A DNA stretch of 52,662 nt, taken from contig JBDNJM010000125.1 of the NCBI GenBank assembly GCA_041687755.1, positions 1-52,662 of the forward strand. The letters run 5' to 3'. The notes beneath the pieces are model-generated. The model did no database searches and was not told where the DNA came from. It saw only the letters and a list, made by a program, of their open reading frames with translations. The translations under genes and the position numbers were made by a program. Positions 1-6,875 of this stretch are shown here, piece by piece. The stretch comes from JBDNJM01 sp041687755 (GTDB lineage: Bacteria; Planctomycetota; UBA1135; GCA-002686595). How positions within the stretch are numbered: the stretch's first letter is position 1; each line of letters opens with the position of its first letter.

Positions 1-72
1 AGCTCGATCAGACTGCGGACAGATGCCTGCGGGCACGGGGAGCGACTTCCAACCAAACAACTCGGAAACCGA

Positions 73-96
73 GACGGCCGCCTAGCGGCGGCCGTC
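73..96 (+). terminator. GC-rich hairpin, possible terminator of an upstream gene
   Basis: A perfect 10-bp stem (GACGGCCGCC / GGCGGCCGTC) with a 4-base loop lies before the first gene. It has no immediate T-run, so it may be a terminator for a gene outside the window or just a UTR structure. The rest of bases 1-148 shows no coding signal. Confidence 0.35.
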
Positions 97-148
97 AGGT
101 CCTTGACTCATTGAGCCTTTTCACAGATGGCACCGTATCGTTCCCCCC

Positions 149-1435
149 GTGAGCACGCCCACGCCCCCTACCCCGAGCCTGCGCCGGGCCACGCTCGTGC
201 AGATCGGGGGGCGGCTGTACGGGTCGGCGACGACGTTCCTCACGCTGGCGCTGCTCGCGCGGGCGCTCGAGCGGCCCGAGTTTGGGCGCTTCACGTTTTA
301 CCTCGCCGCCTTTGCGCTGCTCGACTCGATCAGTGACCTCGGGCTGCGCACGCTGCTTGTCCAACGCACGGCCGCGGAGCCCGGGCGGCTCGCTGGGCTG
401 CTGCCGACCGCGCGGCGAGCCCGGCTACTGCTCGCCGCCCTCGGGGGGCTCGCGGTCGCCGGGCTCGCGTTTGCGCTCGATGAGCCAGGCGCGGTGTGGA
501 TCGCGGTCGCCTGCCTCTACCCGCTGACCCACGCCTTTGAGCTGTCCACCGTCGCCTGGACGAACCGGCTCGCCTGGGGTTGGCCGGTCGCGTGCCGGAC
601 GGGCGGCGTTACGGTGCGCTTGGCGCTGGTCCTGGGCGCACTCGCGCTCGGCGAGCGCCGCCCCGCCGTCTTCTTGCTCTGCATCGCCGCCGGCAGCGCG
701 CTCGCCAACGTGGCGCTGCACGTCGCGGCGCGCAAAGAACTGCGCGGCCTGCCCAGGGCGCTGCAGGAGCGCCTGGCTCTGCTGCCGATGATCTGGGCCG
801 CGCTCCCCCTCGGCCTCGCCGCGCTCTGCCAGCAGCTCTACTTCTACATCGACAACCTGTTCGTGCGCGTCTACTCGGGCGACGACGAGCTGGGCCTGTA
901 CAACGCCTGCGCGCGCCTCATGTCCTTCGCGATCATGGTGCCGATTTACGCGGCGCTGGCGGCGTTGCCCAAGCTACGACGCGAGTTCGCGGCGGGCCGA
1001 CTGTGGCCCGCGACCCTGCGGCTCTGCGCGCCGCTCGCCGCGTTCGGCCTGGTCTTCGGTGCGCTCGGTGCCCTGCTCGCCGAGCCCATTCTCCGGCTGC
1101 TGTTTGGAGCGGAGTTCGCCGCTGGCGCGGACACCCTGCGCTGGCTGTTCGGCGCCGTCGCCGCAGTGCACGTCGGCGCGGTACTGACCACGGCGCTCGT
1201 CGCCGCCGGCGCCAATCGCGCCATGCTCTGGATCGCTGCCCTAGCGCTCCTATTGAATCTGACCGGCAACGCTCTCGTCGTGCCCACCTACGGCATCGAG
1301 GGCGCGGCCTCCACGACGCTCCTCACGGAACTCTTCGTGGCGGCCGGCGCCCTGGTCTGGCTGCGACGCGCCGCCTACTCGGCCGACCAGAAGGTCACGG
1401 CCGAGGGATCGAACTCCGGACCGCAGGTCAGGTAA
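149..1435 (+). CDS. Polysaccharide/lipid-linked oligosaccharide flippase (Wzx-like, MATE/MOP superfamily)
   Basis: A 428-residue, strongly hydrophobic polytopic protein with about a dozen membrane segments. The arrangement of Ala/Leu-rich helices separated by short Arg-rich loops is that of polysaccharide biosynthesis flippases of the MOP superfamily, which move undecaprenyl-linked sugars across the inner membrane. A conserved-looking patch near residues 230-250 (YFYIDNLFV followed by GLYNACARL) matches the family's usual helix-7 region. The start is a GTG at 149; an ATG at 127 is in another frame. Length is typical for the family (400-500). No sugar genes are adjacent, but three glycosyltransferases occur elsewhere in the window. 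The last 60 bases overlap an antisense gene remnant. The family call is good; the substrate is unknown. Confidence 0.75.
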   Translation: MSTPTPPTPSLRRATLVQIGGRLYGSATTFLTLALLARALERPEFGRFTFYLAAFALLDSISDLGLRTLLVQRTAAEPGRLAGLLPTARRARLLLAALGGLAVAGLAFALDEPGAVWIAVACLYPLTHAFELSTVAWTNRLAWGWPVACRTGGVTVRLALVLGALALGERRPAVFLLCIAAGSALANVALHVAARKELRGLPRALQERLALLPMIWAALPLGLAALCQQLYFYIDNLFVRVYSGDDELGLYNACARLMSFAIMVPIYAALAALPKLRREFAAGRLWPATLRLCAPLAAFGLVFGALGALLAEPILRLLFGAEFAAGADTLRWLFGAVAAVHVGAVLTTALVAAGANRAMLWIAALALLLNLTGNALVVPTYGIEGAASTTLLTELFVAAGALVWLRRAAYSADQKVTAEGSNSGPQVR

Positions 1436-1505
1436 GCGAGCTTCGTGTCGTTGCGGCTCCCGGTCTTGAAGGCCAGGATGCCCGGCGCGACTAAACCCCG
1501 ACCCA
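1375..1505 (-). pseudogene. C-terminal gene fragment related to the disrupted gene at 11200-12903
   Basis: Read on the minus strand, this segment encodes GILAFKTGSRNDTK, then a short tail ending in WSAE and a TAG. The disrupted gene to the right has GVLAFKTGKSNDTK in the same strand and orientation, followed by a similar Y-x-T-x-G-x-x-F-x-P-S-A tail. The homologous stretch is visible at the DNA level (about 1440-1482 against 11292-11335). No upstream part of the gene is present here, so this is a remnant. It overlaps the 3' end of the flippase gene. The two fragments bracket the RiPP cluster. Confidence 0.5.
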
Positions 1506-1545
1506 CGGCAGCTGGTTGGCAAGCTGGACCGGGCCCCCGGCTGGG

Positions 1546-2580
1546 TCAGGCGCCGGCGCACTCCGACGAGTCTTGAATCAGCAGCGCGGACTCCCGGCGC
1601 GGCGCAAGGTCCATCAACACGTCCGCCAAGGCTTCCGAAATCCCGTTCTCGTGCACCGGGTCGAGCCAGAACCACTCGCCCGCAGGGTTAACCTCGAGGA
1701 ACACGCAGCGCCCGTCCGGGGTCACGACGAAGTCCGCGGCTCCGTAGTTCAGGCCCAGACGATCCATCAGCCCCAACAGACCGCACCGTGCGTCATCCGG
1801 CAACTCGTACGGCTTCCAAGCCTGCATGAGAGCGCGCCCCTCGCGACGCCAGTCGTTCTTCGAGCGGTCCATCGTTCCCGAGTCCACGGCGGCGCAAAAA
1901 ATCTTGCGGCCTACGACGGTCACGCGCAACTCGACCTGCTTCTCGAGATGCTCTTGGAACGTCATCGGGCAAGACCGCAGGCCCTTGAGCGCCTCCAGAT
2001 CGCGCTCGGCTACAGGGTTAGTGAACACCACGTTCTCGCGGCCCTCCCGATACACCGCGAAGCTCGCCATCATCTTCGTCACCATGCGACCGCCGAGCTC
2101 GGCATAGAACGCGCGGGCCGCCTCGGGATCGTTCGTCACCAACGTGTTAGGCACGTCCATTCCGAGACCCTGGGCCAGCTCTAGCTGCAGCTGCTTGCAC
2201 TCGGCCTGGCGAATCAAGAGCCAGGGATCGACCTTGAAGCCGGGGATCGAAGACATCACGCCGTACACGACACGACGAGACTCCTCGACGCTCGCGTCGC
2301 GCACCTGGGCCTCGAGCGACTCCGGGATGGCGCGGCCGATCGAGAGCCGGCGATGCCAAGTCCCCGTGACCTCGGACAACTCGATGCGCTGGTCGCCGTC
2401 CTGGAGCTCCGTGCTGGAGTGACCCTCCCGATGCCGCACGCGGATCGATATCTCGGTCGGAAACCTGTCGGTGTCGAAGCGGAAGGCCTGCCCCCCACGG
2501 CGGTCAACGGCGGAGGTCAGGCGCGCGATCGACTCGCTGTCGTCGCTCTTGGTGATGATCAGGATGCGGGATCGGCTCAT
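1546..2580 (-). CDS. ATP-grasp peptide ligase, MvdC/MvdD (MdnB/MdnC)-type graspetide maturase, second copy
   Basis: A 344-residue ATP-grasp enzyme predicted to form side-chain ester or amide crosslinks in the precursor peptides encoded upstream. The N-terminus (RILIITKSDD ... FRFDTDRFP) is the pre-ATP-grasp domain characteristic of microviridin ligases. The central region carries the NTLVTND and KMMASF segments of the nucleotide-binding subdomain. The C-terminus has the metal-binding FLEVNPAGEW motif near residue 305. The ATG at 2580 overlaps the stop of the preceding ligase gene as ATGA, so translation is probably coupled. Microviridin systems use one ligase for lactones and one for the lactam; which role this copy plays cannot be told from sequence alone. 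It is the last gene of the cluster. A 25-residue upstream extension in the same frame lies wholly inside the preceding gene and is rejected. Confidence 0.9.
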   Translation of the reverse strand: MSRSRILIITKSDDSESIARLTSAVDRRGGQAFRFDTDRFPTEISIRVRHREGHSSTELQDGDQRIELSEVTGTWHRRLSIGRAIPESLEAQVRDASVEESRRVVYGVMSSIPGFKVDPWLLIRQAECKQLQLELAQGLGMDVPNTLVTNDPEAARAFYAELGGRMVTKMMASFAVYREGRENVVFTNPVAERDLEALKGLRSCPMTFQEHLEKQVELRVTVVGRKIFCAAVDSGTMDRSKNDWRREGRALMQAWKPYELPDDARCGLLGLMDRLGLNYGAADFVVTPDGRCVFLEVNPAGEWFWLDPVHENGISEALADVLMDLAPRRESALLIQDSSECAGA

Positions 2581-3563
2581 GACACGGGCTCCAGAAGGGC
2601 TTCGGCGAGGGCATCGGCGATTGGAAGCTCTAGCTCGGCTTCCAGCATGCCCCACTCTCCGGCGGGGTTGATTTCAAGAAACACATAGCGGCCGTCGGGC
2701 GTCAAGATGAGATCGATGGCGCCGTAGATCAGGCCCAGCTCACGGGTCAGCTCCACCAGTTGCGCTAGGAGTCCGGGCGGCAGCTCGTAGTGCTCCCAGC
2801 GGGCCTCGTTCTTGCCGGCCAGTCTCCAATCGGTGCCCCCTGCAGCCGAGCCCGAGGCGTCGATCGCGCCGACGAACGCACGCGCGCCGACCAGGGTTAC
2901 GCGCAGCTCCAACTGCTTCGGAATGTTCTCCTGGAACACCATGGGACTCGAACTCAGGCCAGCGAGCGCCTCGAGGTCCTCCGGTCGCACGGGACTCGTG
3001 TGCACGAAGGACCCGCGCCCGTCCATGCTGACCGAGAACGGCGTCAACATTTTGGCCACGAGGTCGGGCACCTCCCCGTGCAGCTCACGCACCGCCTGCG
3101 GATCGTTGGTCACCAGGGTCCTCGGCAGGTCCAGGCCGAGCCGCCGGGCGGTACGCAACTGCAGCAGCTTGTCCTGGGCGCGCTGATCCGCGCAGCGCGG
3201 GTTGATCCAACGGCAGTCTTCCAGGGCTCCCAGCCAGCCCGCCAGGGTGGCGGTGGACTCCCGCCGTGCGCCTTCCAGGACGGCCGGCGACAGTCCCTCC
3301 GGCAGCGCGGGTCGCCACACGCGGCGACACCATACCGCGTCAACCGAAGACGCTTCCAGCTCCCGCCCCCCCTGCCGCGCGCGGAACCTTTCGCCCCCCG
3401 CAGCCCCACCGAATTCGGCGGAGAGCTGCAGCGAGCTCGGGAACCGGTCGGTGTCCAAGCGGAAGCTCGTGGCTCCGCGACGTTCGAGCGCGCGAGCGAC
3501 CGACTCGACCACGAAGCCGTCTCCGCTGTGGGTCAGGATCAGAACCGAGGGACTGTTCGTCAA
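2577..3563 (-). CDS. ATP-grasp peptide ligase, MvdC/MvdD (MdnB/MdnC)-type graspetide maturase, first copy
   Basis: A 328-residue paralogue of the next gene, with the same layout: N-terminal VLILTHSGDG ... FRLDTDRFP, then RTLVTND, VAKMLTPFSV, and a C-terminal FLEINPAGEW. By family knowledge it activates Asp/Glu carboxylates of a graspetide core with ATP and joins them to Thr/Ser or Lys side chains. I place the start at the TTG at 3563, directly before the conserved strand VLIL. A longer in-frame start (TTG at 3635) would put 24 low-complexity residues inside the dispersed repeat at 3603-3742, so it is disfavoured. There is no obvious Shine-Dalgarno sequence. The stop overlaps the downstream start. 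The two ligases are clearly diverged, consistent with separate lactone- and lactam-forming roles. Confidence 0.9.
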   Translation of the reverse strand: MTNSPSVLILTHSGDGFVVESVARALERRGATSFRLDTDRFPSSLQLSAEFGGAAGGERFRARQGGRELEASSVDAVWCRRVWRPALPEGLSPAVLEGARRESTATLAGWLGALEDCRWINPRCADQRAQDKLLQLRTARRLGLDLPRTLVTNDPQAVRELHGEVPDLVAKMLTPFSVSMDGRGSFVHTSPVRPEDLEALAGLSSSPMVFQENIPKQLELRVTLVGARAFVGAIDASGSAAGGTDWRLAGKNEARWEHYELPPGLLAQLVELTRELGLIYGAIDLILTPDGRYVFLEINPAGEWGMLEAELELPIADALAEALLEPVS

Positions 3564-3602
3564 TGGAGGGGGCGGTCGAGGACGGAATGGATCGGGAGCG
3601 TT

Positions 3603-3742
3603 CCTCAGAGAGCGTGAGCATTTCGCCTGCCGCAATCCGTGAGCGCTCTCTGCGCTCCAGCGGCGTCAGCCGATGGGCCAAAAGGCAGCTGAGAATTGCA
3701 CTTCGGCCGGGCAGAGCAATTTTTTTCACAGCAACGCTGTGA
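3603..3742. repeat. Dispersed intergenic element, copy A
   Basis: Copy A of a five-member family (others at 15236, 16201, 36050 and 39499). It shares the distal CCTCAGAGAG end, the GAGCGCTCTCTGCGCTCC hairpin arm, the GATGGGCC core and the TTCACAGC end of copy E. It lies between the precursor peptides and the ligase genes. Unlike the other four it does not abut a stop codon; the matching end has diverged into CACAGCaacGCTGTG next to a run of seven T. Confidence 0.75.
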
Positions 3743-3760
3743 ACGCGGCCCAATAAACAG

Positions 3761-3790
3761 CGCCGCAGCCGGCGGCAGCCGACTGCGGCG
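3761..3790 (-). terminator. Hairpin downstream of the precursor genes
   Basis: CGCCGCAG and CTGCGGCG form an 8-bp stem 24 bases beyond the stop of the last precursor gene. Read leftward it is followed by CTGTTTATT. It looks like a partial terminator that could make precursor transcripts more abundant than ligase transcripts. This is inference from structure only. Confidence 0.45.
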
Positions 3791-3813
3791 TTCCCGTCAG
3801 CAGCCTGGGGCTC

Positions 3814-3954
3814 CTACCACTCGTCGTTGTCCGACAGGGCCTTCTGGGTCATCTCGTAGTTTGGGTTGCCGGCTTTGACGTCGGTCTGAACTTCGAGCTC
3901 CTTGTTTTCGAGGAAGCGCACGAAGAAGGGCTCTTGGGGCGTTTGGTCAACCAT
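3814..3954 (-). CDS. Graspetide (microviridin-like) precursor peptide 1
   Basis: A 46-residue peptide. The leader holds PFFVRFL (residues 9-15), the PFFxRFL helix that microviridin ATP-grasp ligases bind. An acidic stretch then runs to DVKAG, followed by the core NPNYEMTQKALSDNDEW. The core keeps the T-x-K-x-x-S-D-x-D-E order of microviridins, with Thr, Ser and Lys as acceptors and Asp/Glu as donors, and a Trp at the end. The usual Pro before Ser-Asp is replaced by Leu, so its ring geometry may differ. The ATG at 3954 is chosen because it aligns with the starts of the two sister peptides, each exactly 298 bp apart. There is no clear ribosome binding site. It was found by motif, not by homology search. 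Confidence 0.88.
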   Translation of the reverse strand: MVDQTPQEPFFVRFLENKELEVQTDVKAGNPNYEMTQKALSDNDEW

Positions 3955-4093
3955 TGGAGTTGTGGGGTTGAGGCGGGTCCAAGAGGTGGGCCTTCGCATC
4001 GCTGCACAGGGACTGACGGCAGTCGCTGAGCAGCGAAGCGGAGGACCCTAAAGCCGGGAGCGCGAGCGCCTCGTGGGCGATGCGCGCCGAGCT

Positions 4094-4252
4094 CTAGCTG
4101 CCGGCGGCCTGCTCGTCGCCGTCGGAGGGCCACTTCTGGGTCATCTCGTACGGCGGCGTCTTGGCACCGGCCTTGACGTCGGTCTCCACGGGCAGCTCCT
4201 GGTTCTCTAGGTAGCGGACGAAGAACGGCTCTTGGGGCTTTTGATCGGTCAT
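4094..4252 (-). CDS. Graspetide (microviridin-like) precursor peptide 2
   Basis: A 52-residue peptide starting MTDQKPQEPFFVRYL. The leader motif is PFFVRYL (Tyr replaces Phe) and is followed by the same ELPVETDVKAG linker as its sisters. The core AKTPPYEMTQKWPSDGDEQ has a full microviridin signature T-x-K-x-P-S-D-x-D-E, with a short AAGS tail after it. By family knowledge, Thr and Ser would esterify to the Asp/Glu residues and Lys would form the amide. If cut after DVKAG the mature peptide would be 22 residues. Start at 4252, in register with the other two precursors. Confidence 0.92.
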   Translation of the reverse strand: MTDQKPQEPFFVRYLENQELPVETDVKAGAKTPPYEMTQKWPSDGDEQAAGS

Positions 4253-4394
4253 ATCTGTAGTGGGAGTTCGAAGGGGACTTGGAGGGGCGGGCCGTGACTT
4301 CGTTCTGCGGCGACTGACAGGCAGTCGCTGAGCCACGAAGCGTAGGGCCCAAGAGGCGGGGACTCGGGTCCCCGCGAGCGCTACGCCATCGGCT

Positions 4395-4550
4395 TCAGCT
4401 GCTGACGTGATCGTCGCCGTCGGAGGGCCACTTCATGGTCACTTCGAACGGGGGCCAGGCACCGGCCTTGACCTCGGTGTCCACAGGTAGCTCCTGGCAC
4501 TCCAAGAAACGGACAAAGAACGGGGTCGGGCTGTGTTGCTGTTCTGACAT
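4395..4550 (-). CDS. Graspetide (microviridin-like) precursor peptide 3
   Basis: A 51-residue peptide starting MSEQQHSPTPFFVRFL. The leader has the PFFVRFL motif, then ELPVDTEVKAG. The core AWPPFEVTMKWPSDGDDH again has T-x-K-x-P-S-D-x-D-D, with a HVSS tail. Phe replaces Tyr and Met replaces Gln relative to precursor 2, so the core varies while the leader is conserved. It is the first precursor in transcription order and the only one with a visible ribosome site (GGAG six bases before ATG). The leader contains a Cys (residue 18) absent from the sisters. Confidence 0.92.
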   Translation of the reverse strand: MSEQQHSPTPFFVRFLECQELPVDTEVKAGAWPPFEVTMKWPSDGDDHVSS

Positions 4551-4580
4551 GCGTGCTCCAGAGAAGGTTGGGGAACGGCT

Positions 4581-4683
4581 GCCGGCGCGGGTCGCGCCGG
4601 CGAGCCATCCATTCTAGGCCCCGGATTCACCCAGCCCGCGAACACGCCTGTACGCCTTTTGTAAATCGGCCAGACCTTGTCAA
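4581..4683 (-). promoter_or_regulatory. Leader region of the precursor genes: hairpin and a TTGACA box
   Basis: About 150 bases separate the ABC transporter gene from precursor 3. They contain GCCGGCGC/GCGCCGGC (8-bp stem, 5-base loop, 4581-4601) in the 5' UTR, and a perfect TTGACA on the minus strand at 4683-4678. A clear -10 box at 16-18 bp was not found, so an internal promoter is only a possibility. Confidence 0.3.
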
Positions 4684-4700
4684 GACACTCAGGGTTCCAC

Positions 4701-6875
4701 CTAGGGGTGAGCTACGAGCAAGCAGCTGCTCCGCCGCCGTTCCAAGCATTGCAGCACCCGGTCGGCCGTCACCGGATCCAGCGCGGCCAAGCTCTCGTCG
4801 AGCACGATCACGTCGGCGTCCGCCAACAGGACGCGCGCCAAGAACAGACGGCTGCGCTCACCGTGCGACAGCTGCCAGCCCGTCTCCCCCACCAGCTGGG
4901 ACAGCCCGCCGGGCATGCGAGCCATGACTTCGTCCAGGCCCAACTCGGTCAGCACCTCCGCCGCACGCTGCTCCGCCAAGGCCGCCGGCGGTGCGCTCCC
5001 GAGCGCTTCCTCGACCGGATCGCTGCCGCTTGTTTCTTGCGCGCGAGCGCACAGCAACGCGTTGAACGCCAGCGTGCCGGAGAACACGAAGTTCTCGTGG
5101 AACTGGGGCGCCACAGCCACCCGTTCGCGCCAGCGCTCAGCCCCCAGGCTGCGCCGATCCAAGTCGTCCAGGCGCAGCGACCCCTCGGTCGGCTGCCGCC
5201 AGCCACCCAACAGGGAGACCAAGCTCGACTTGCCGCTGCCGGAGGGCCCCTCGAGCACGACGCGCTCGCCGGGTTGCAGCTCGAACTCGACGGAGCTCAG
5301 CGCGTCCCGGTCGCGTCCGGCGTGTCGCAGCCCGACAGCACGGGCGCGCAACGTCGCCATCCCGGTCGCCCCCGGCGCCCCAGCAGTCGCAGGCTGCAAC
5401 AGCGAGCTGATCAGTCCAGGCTCGGGCAAGTCCGTCGCCGCCGCATGGATCGGACGCGTTTGCAGCCATGCGACTTGGCAGCTTGCCAGTTGACCCAATC
5501 CAAGGCCTAGGCCACGCAGCGTTCGCTGCCCCAGCAGCACCCCCCCCAGCCCGATCGCAAACGCCGTGGGTTGTGCTCCGCCCTGCACGAAAGCCGGCCA
5601 CAGGGCACCGAGCCCCCACAGCAACCACCCCATATGCACCCCGACGGTCAGCCACAGGGTCGTGCGATCCGCCACCCGTCCCGATTCAATGTAGCGCTCA
5701 AGGAGCGCGTCCTCTTTGCGATGCCAGTGCTCGGGTGCCTCTTGAATCAGGCGGGTCCGCTGGCCAGCCATGCGTTCGACCAGGTCGTTGGTGGCGGCCC
5801 GGCGCGTCGCGAACTCCCGGGAGGTGTTCGAGCGCTGACGGAAGAACAGGATGGCTCCGATCACCGCGATCAGCGCGAACCCGATCCTGGACTGCACCGC
5901 TGCCGGGCCATGACCCAAGACCCAGAAGGTCAGAGCCAGGTCGATCGCTGCCCCAAACAGAACAAAGCCACTGGCGAGCAACAACGCCTCCAGCTTCTCC
6001 GAGTCCAACACGCGGCCCAGCAACGCCCCAGAGCCTTCGCCCAAGACCCGCTCGGGCGCGAGACGCGTCGCTCCCACCAACAACCGCGAGCGCATCAGTT
6101 GGCCGACCCGCACGACGATGCGGGCCTGCAGTGCCCCAGCAAGCCAGCGCAGGGGAATCACGCTCGCAAGCATCAACCCCCAAGCCAACAGCCAGGCCGG
6201 CTCCCAGCGGTCGCCGAGCACGACTCGCCCGAGCGGGATCCAAGCCGCGACGGAGAGCACGCCGGCCAACGTGCTACAGAGCGCGAACGTCGCCGCCAAA
6301 CCAAACAACCCGGCGCGCTGGATGCGCAACCGCTCCGGCCGCGAAACCGGAACGCCCAGCGCGAAGGCCCCGCCGATTTCGACCGCTCCCAAGTACTCGT
6401 CCGCCAGCGCGCGCCGGGCCCGCGCCGCCTGCTTGCGGCCCAGCTCCAGGGGTCCCAGCAGGCCGTCGATCAGGGGCTCCACACGGCGTTCGAAGCCGCC
6501 ACACCAGGCGCTTCGCAAGAGCTCTGCGTCCACTCGACGACGGGTTCCGTCGGGGAGCAGCAGCATGGGTCGTGCGCCTCCCGACAGCAGCAGCGCCAAG
6601 CGCAGCTCGGCACCCTCGGACTCCAACCGCAGCAGGGCGGGCGCAACGCTCGCGATCAGCTTGCCCGTCTCCGGGTAGCTCACCCCGGTCGAGGTCAGCT
6701 CGACATCGGCCTGCCGAGCGCTGAGCTCCAGCCGCTCCGAGAGCGCTAGCTCCGTGTTCTCGATGTGCGCATCCGCGCTCTCGCGCGGCTCGAGGCCCGC
6801 CGCTTGAGCGAGGGCGAACAGGGCCTCCCCCGCGCGCTCTGCCGGCCAGGTCAAGTTCGGCGACAGCTCAGTCAT
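4701..6875 (-). CDS. ABC half-transporter (permease-ATPase) resembling NHLM-type bacteriocin exporter ABC2
   Basis: 724 residues. An N-terminal soluble domain of about 200 residues with no peptidase motif is followed by five to six membrane helices and a C-terminal ATPase with Walker A GPSGSGKSS, signature LSHGE, and Walker B VIVLDES. It ends at VAHP, exactly after the switch histidine, so the usual 25-35 residues after the H-loop are missing. The signature is LSHGE rather than LSGGQ. The layout (non-peptidase N-domain plus ABC, next to a C39 ABC and a HlyD protein) is that of the second ABC subunit of NHLM/NHLP export systems. The ATG at 6875 overlaps the end of the preceding gene by 8 bases. 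It probably forms a heterodimer with that protein to export the modified peptides. Confidence 0.82.
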   Translation of the reverse strand: MTELSPNLTWPAERAGEALFALAQAAGLEPRESADAHIENTELALSERLELSARQADVELTSTGVSYPETGKLIASVAPALLRLESEGAELRLALLLSGGARPMLLLPDGTRRRVDAELLRSAWCGGFERRVEPLIDGLLGPLELGRKQAARARRALADEYLGAVEIGGAFALGVPVSRPERLRIQRAGLFGLAATFALCSTLAGVLSVAAWIPLGRVVLGDRWEPAWLLAWGLMLASVIPLRWLAGALQARIVVRVGQLMRSRLLVGATRLAPERVLGEGSGALLGRVLDSEKLEALLLASGFVLFGAAIDLALTFWVLGHGPAAVQSRIGFALIAVIGAILFFRQRSNTSREFATRRAATNDLVERMAGQRTRLIQEAPEHWHRKEDALLERYIESGRVADRTTLWLTVGVHMGWLLWGLGALWPAFVQGGAQPTAFAIGLGGVLLGQRTLRGLGLGLGQLASCQVAWLQTRPIHAAATDLPEPGLISSLLQPATAGAPGATGMATLRARAVGLRHAGRDRDALSSVEFELQPGERVVLEGPSGSGKSSLVSLLGGWRQPTEGSLRLDDLDRRSLGAERWRERVAVAPQFHENFVFSGTLAFNALLCARAQETSGSDPVEEALGSAPPAALAEQRAAEVLTELGLDEVMARMPGGLSQLVGETGWQLSHGERSRLFLARVLLADADVIVLDESLAALDPVTADRVLQCLERRRSSCLLVAHP

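Larger units (their letters stand above)
3814..4550 (-). repeat. Tandem duplication array of precursor genes (298-bp period)
   Basis: The three precursor start codons are at 3954, 4252 and 4550, exactly 298 bp apart twice. The spacers between genes are also related: both carry ACTGAC-GGCAGTCGCTGAGC followed by CGAAGCG and a GG(A/C)CC-type segment, with small hairpins. This indicates unit-length tandem duplication including the noncoding spacer, followed by divergence mainly of the core-coding end. Confidence 0.8.

Noticed and set aside
3603..3635. N-terminal extension of the first ATP-grasp gene
   Set aside because: It falls inside the dispersed repeat and has no family similarity; TTG 3563 is preferred.
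4381..4645. Longer frames covering precursor 3 in other registers
   Set aside because: The real precursor frame (4395-4550) has leader and core motifs; the others are shadows.
4655..4683. Full sigma-70 promoter before precursor 3
   Set aside because: TTGACA is perfect but no -10 hexamer at 16-18 bp was found; kept only as a weak regulatory note.
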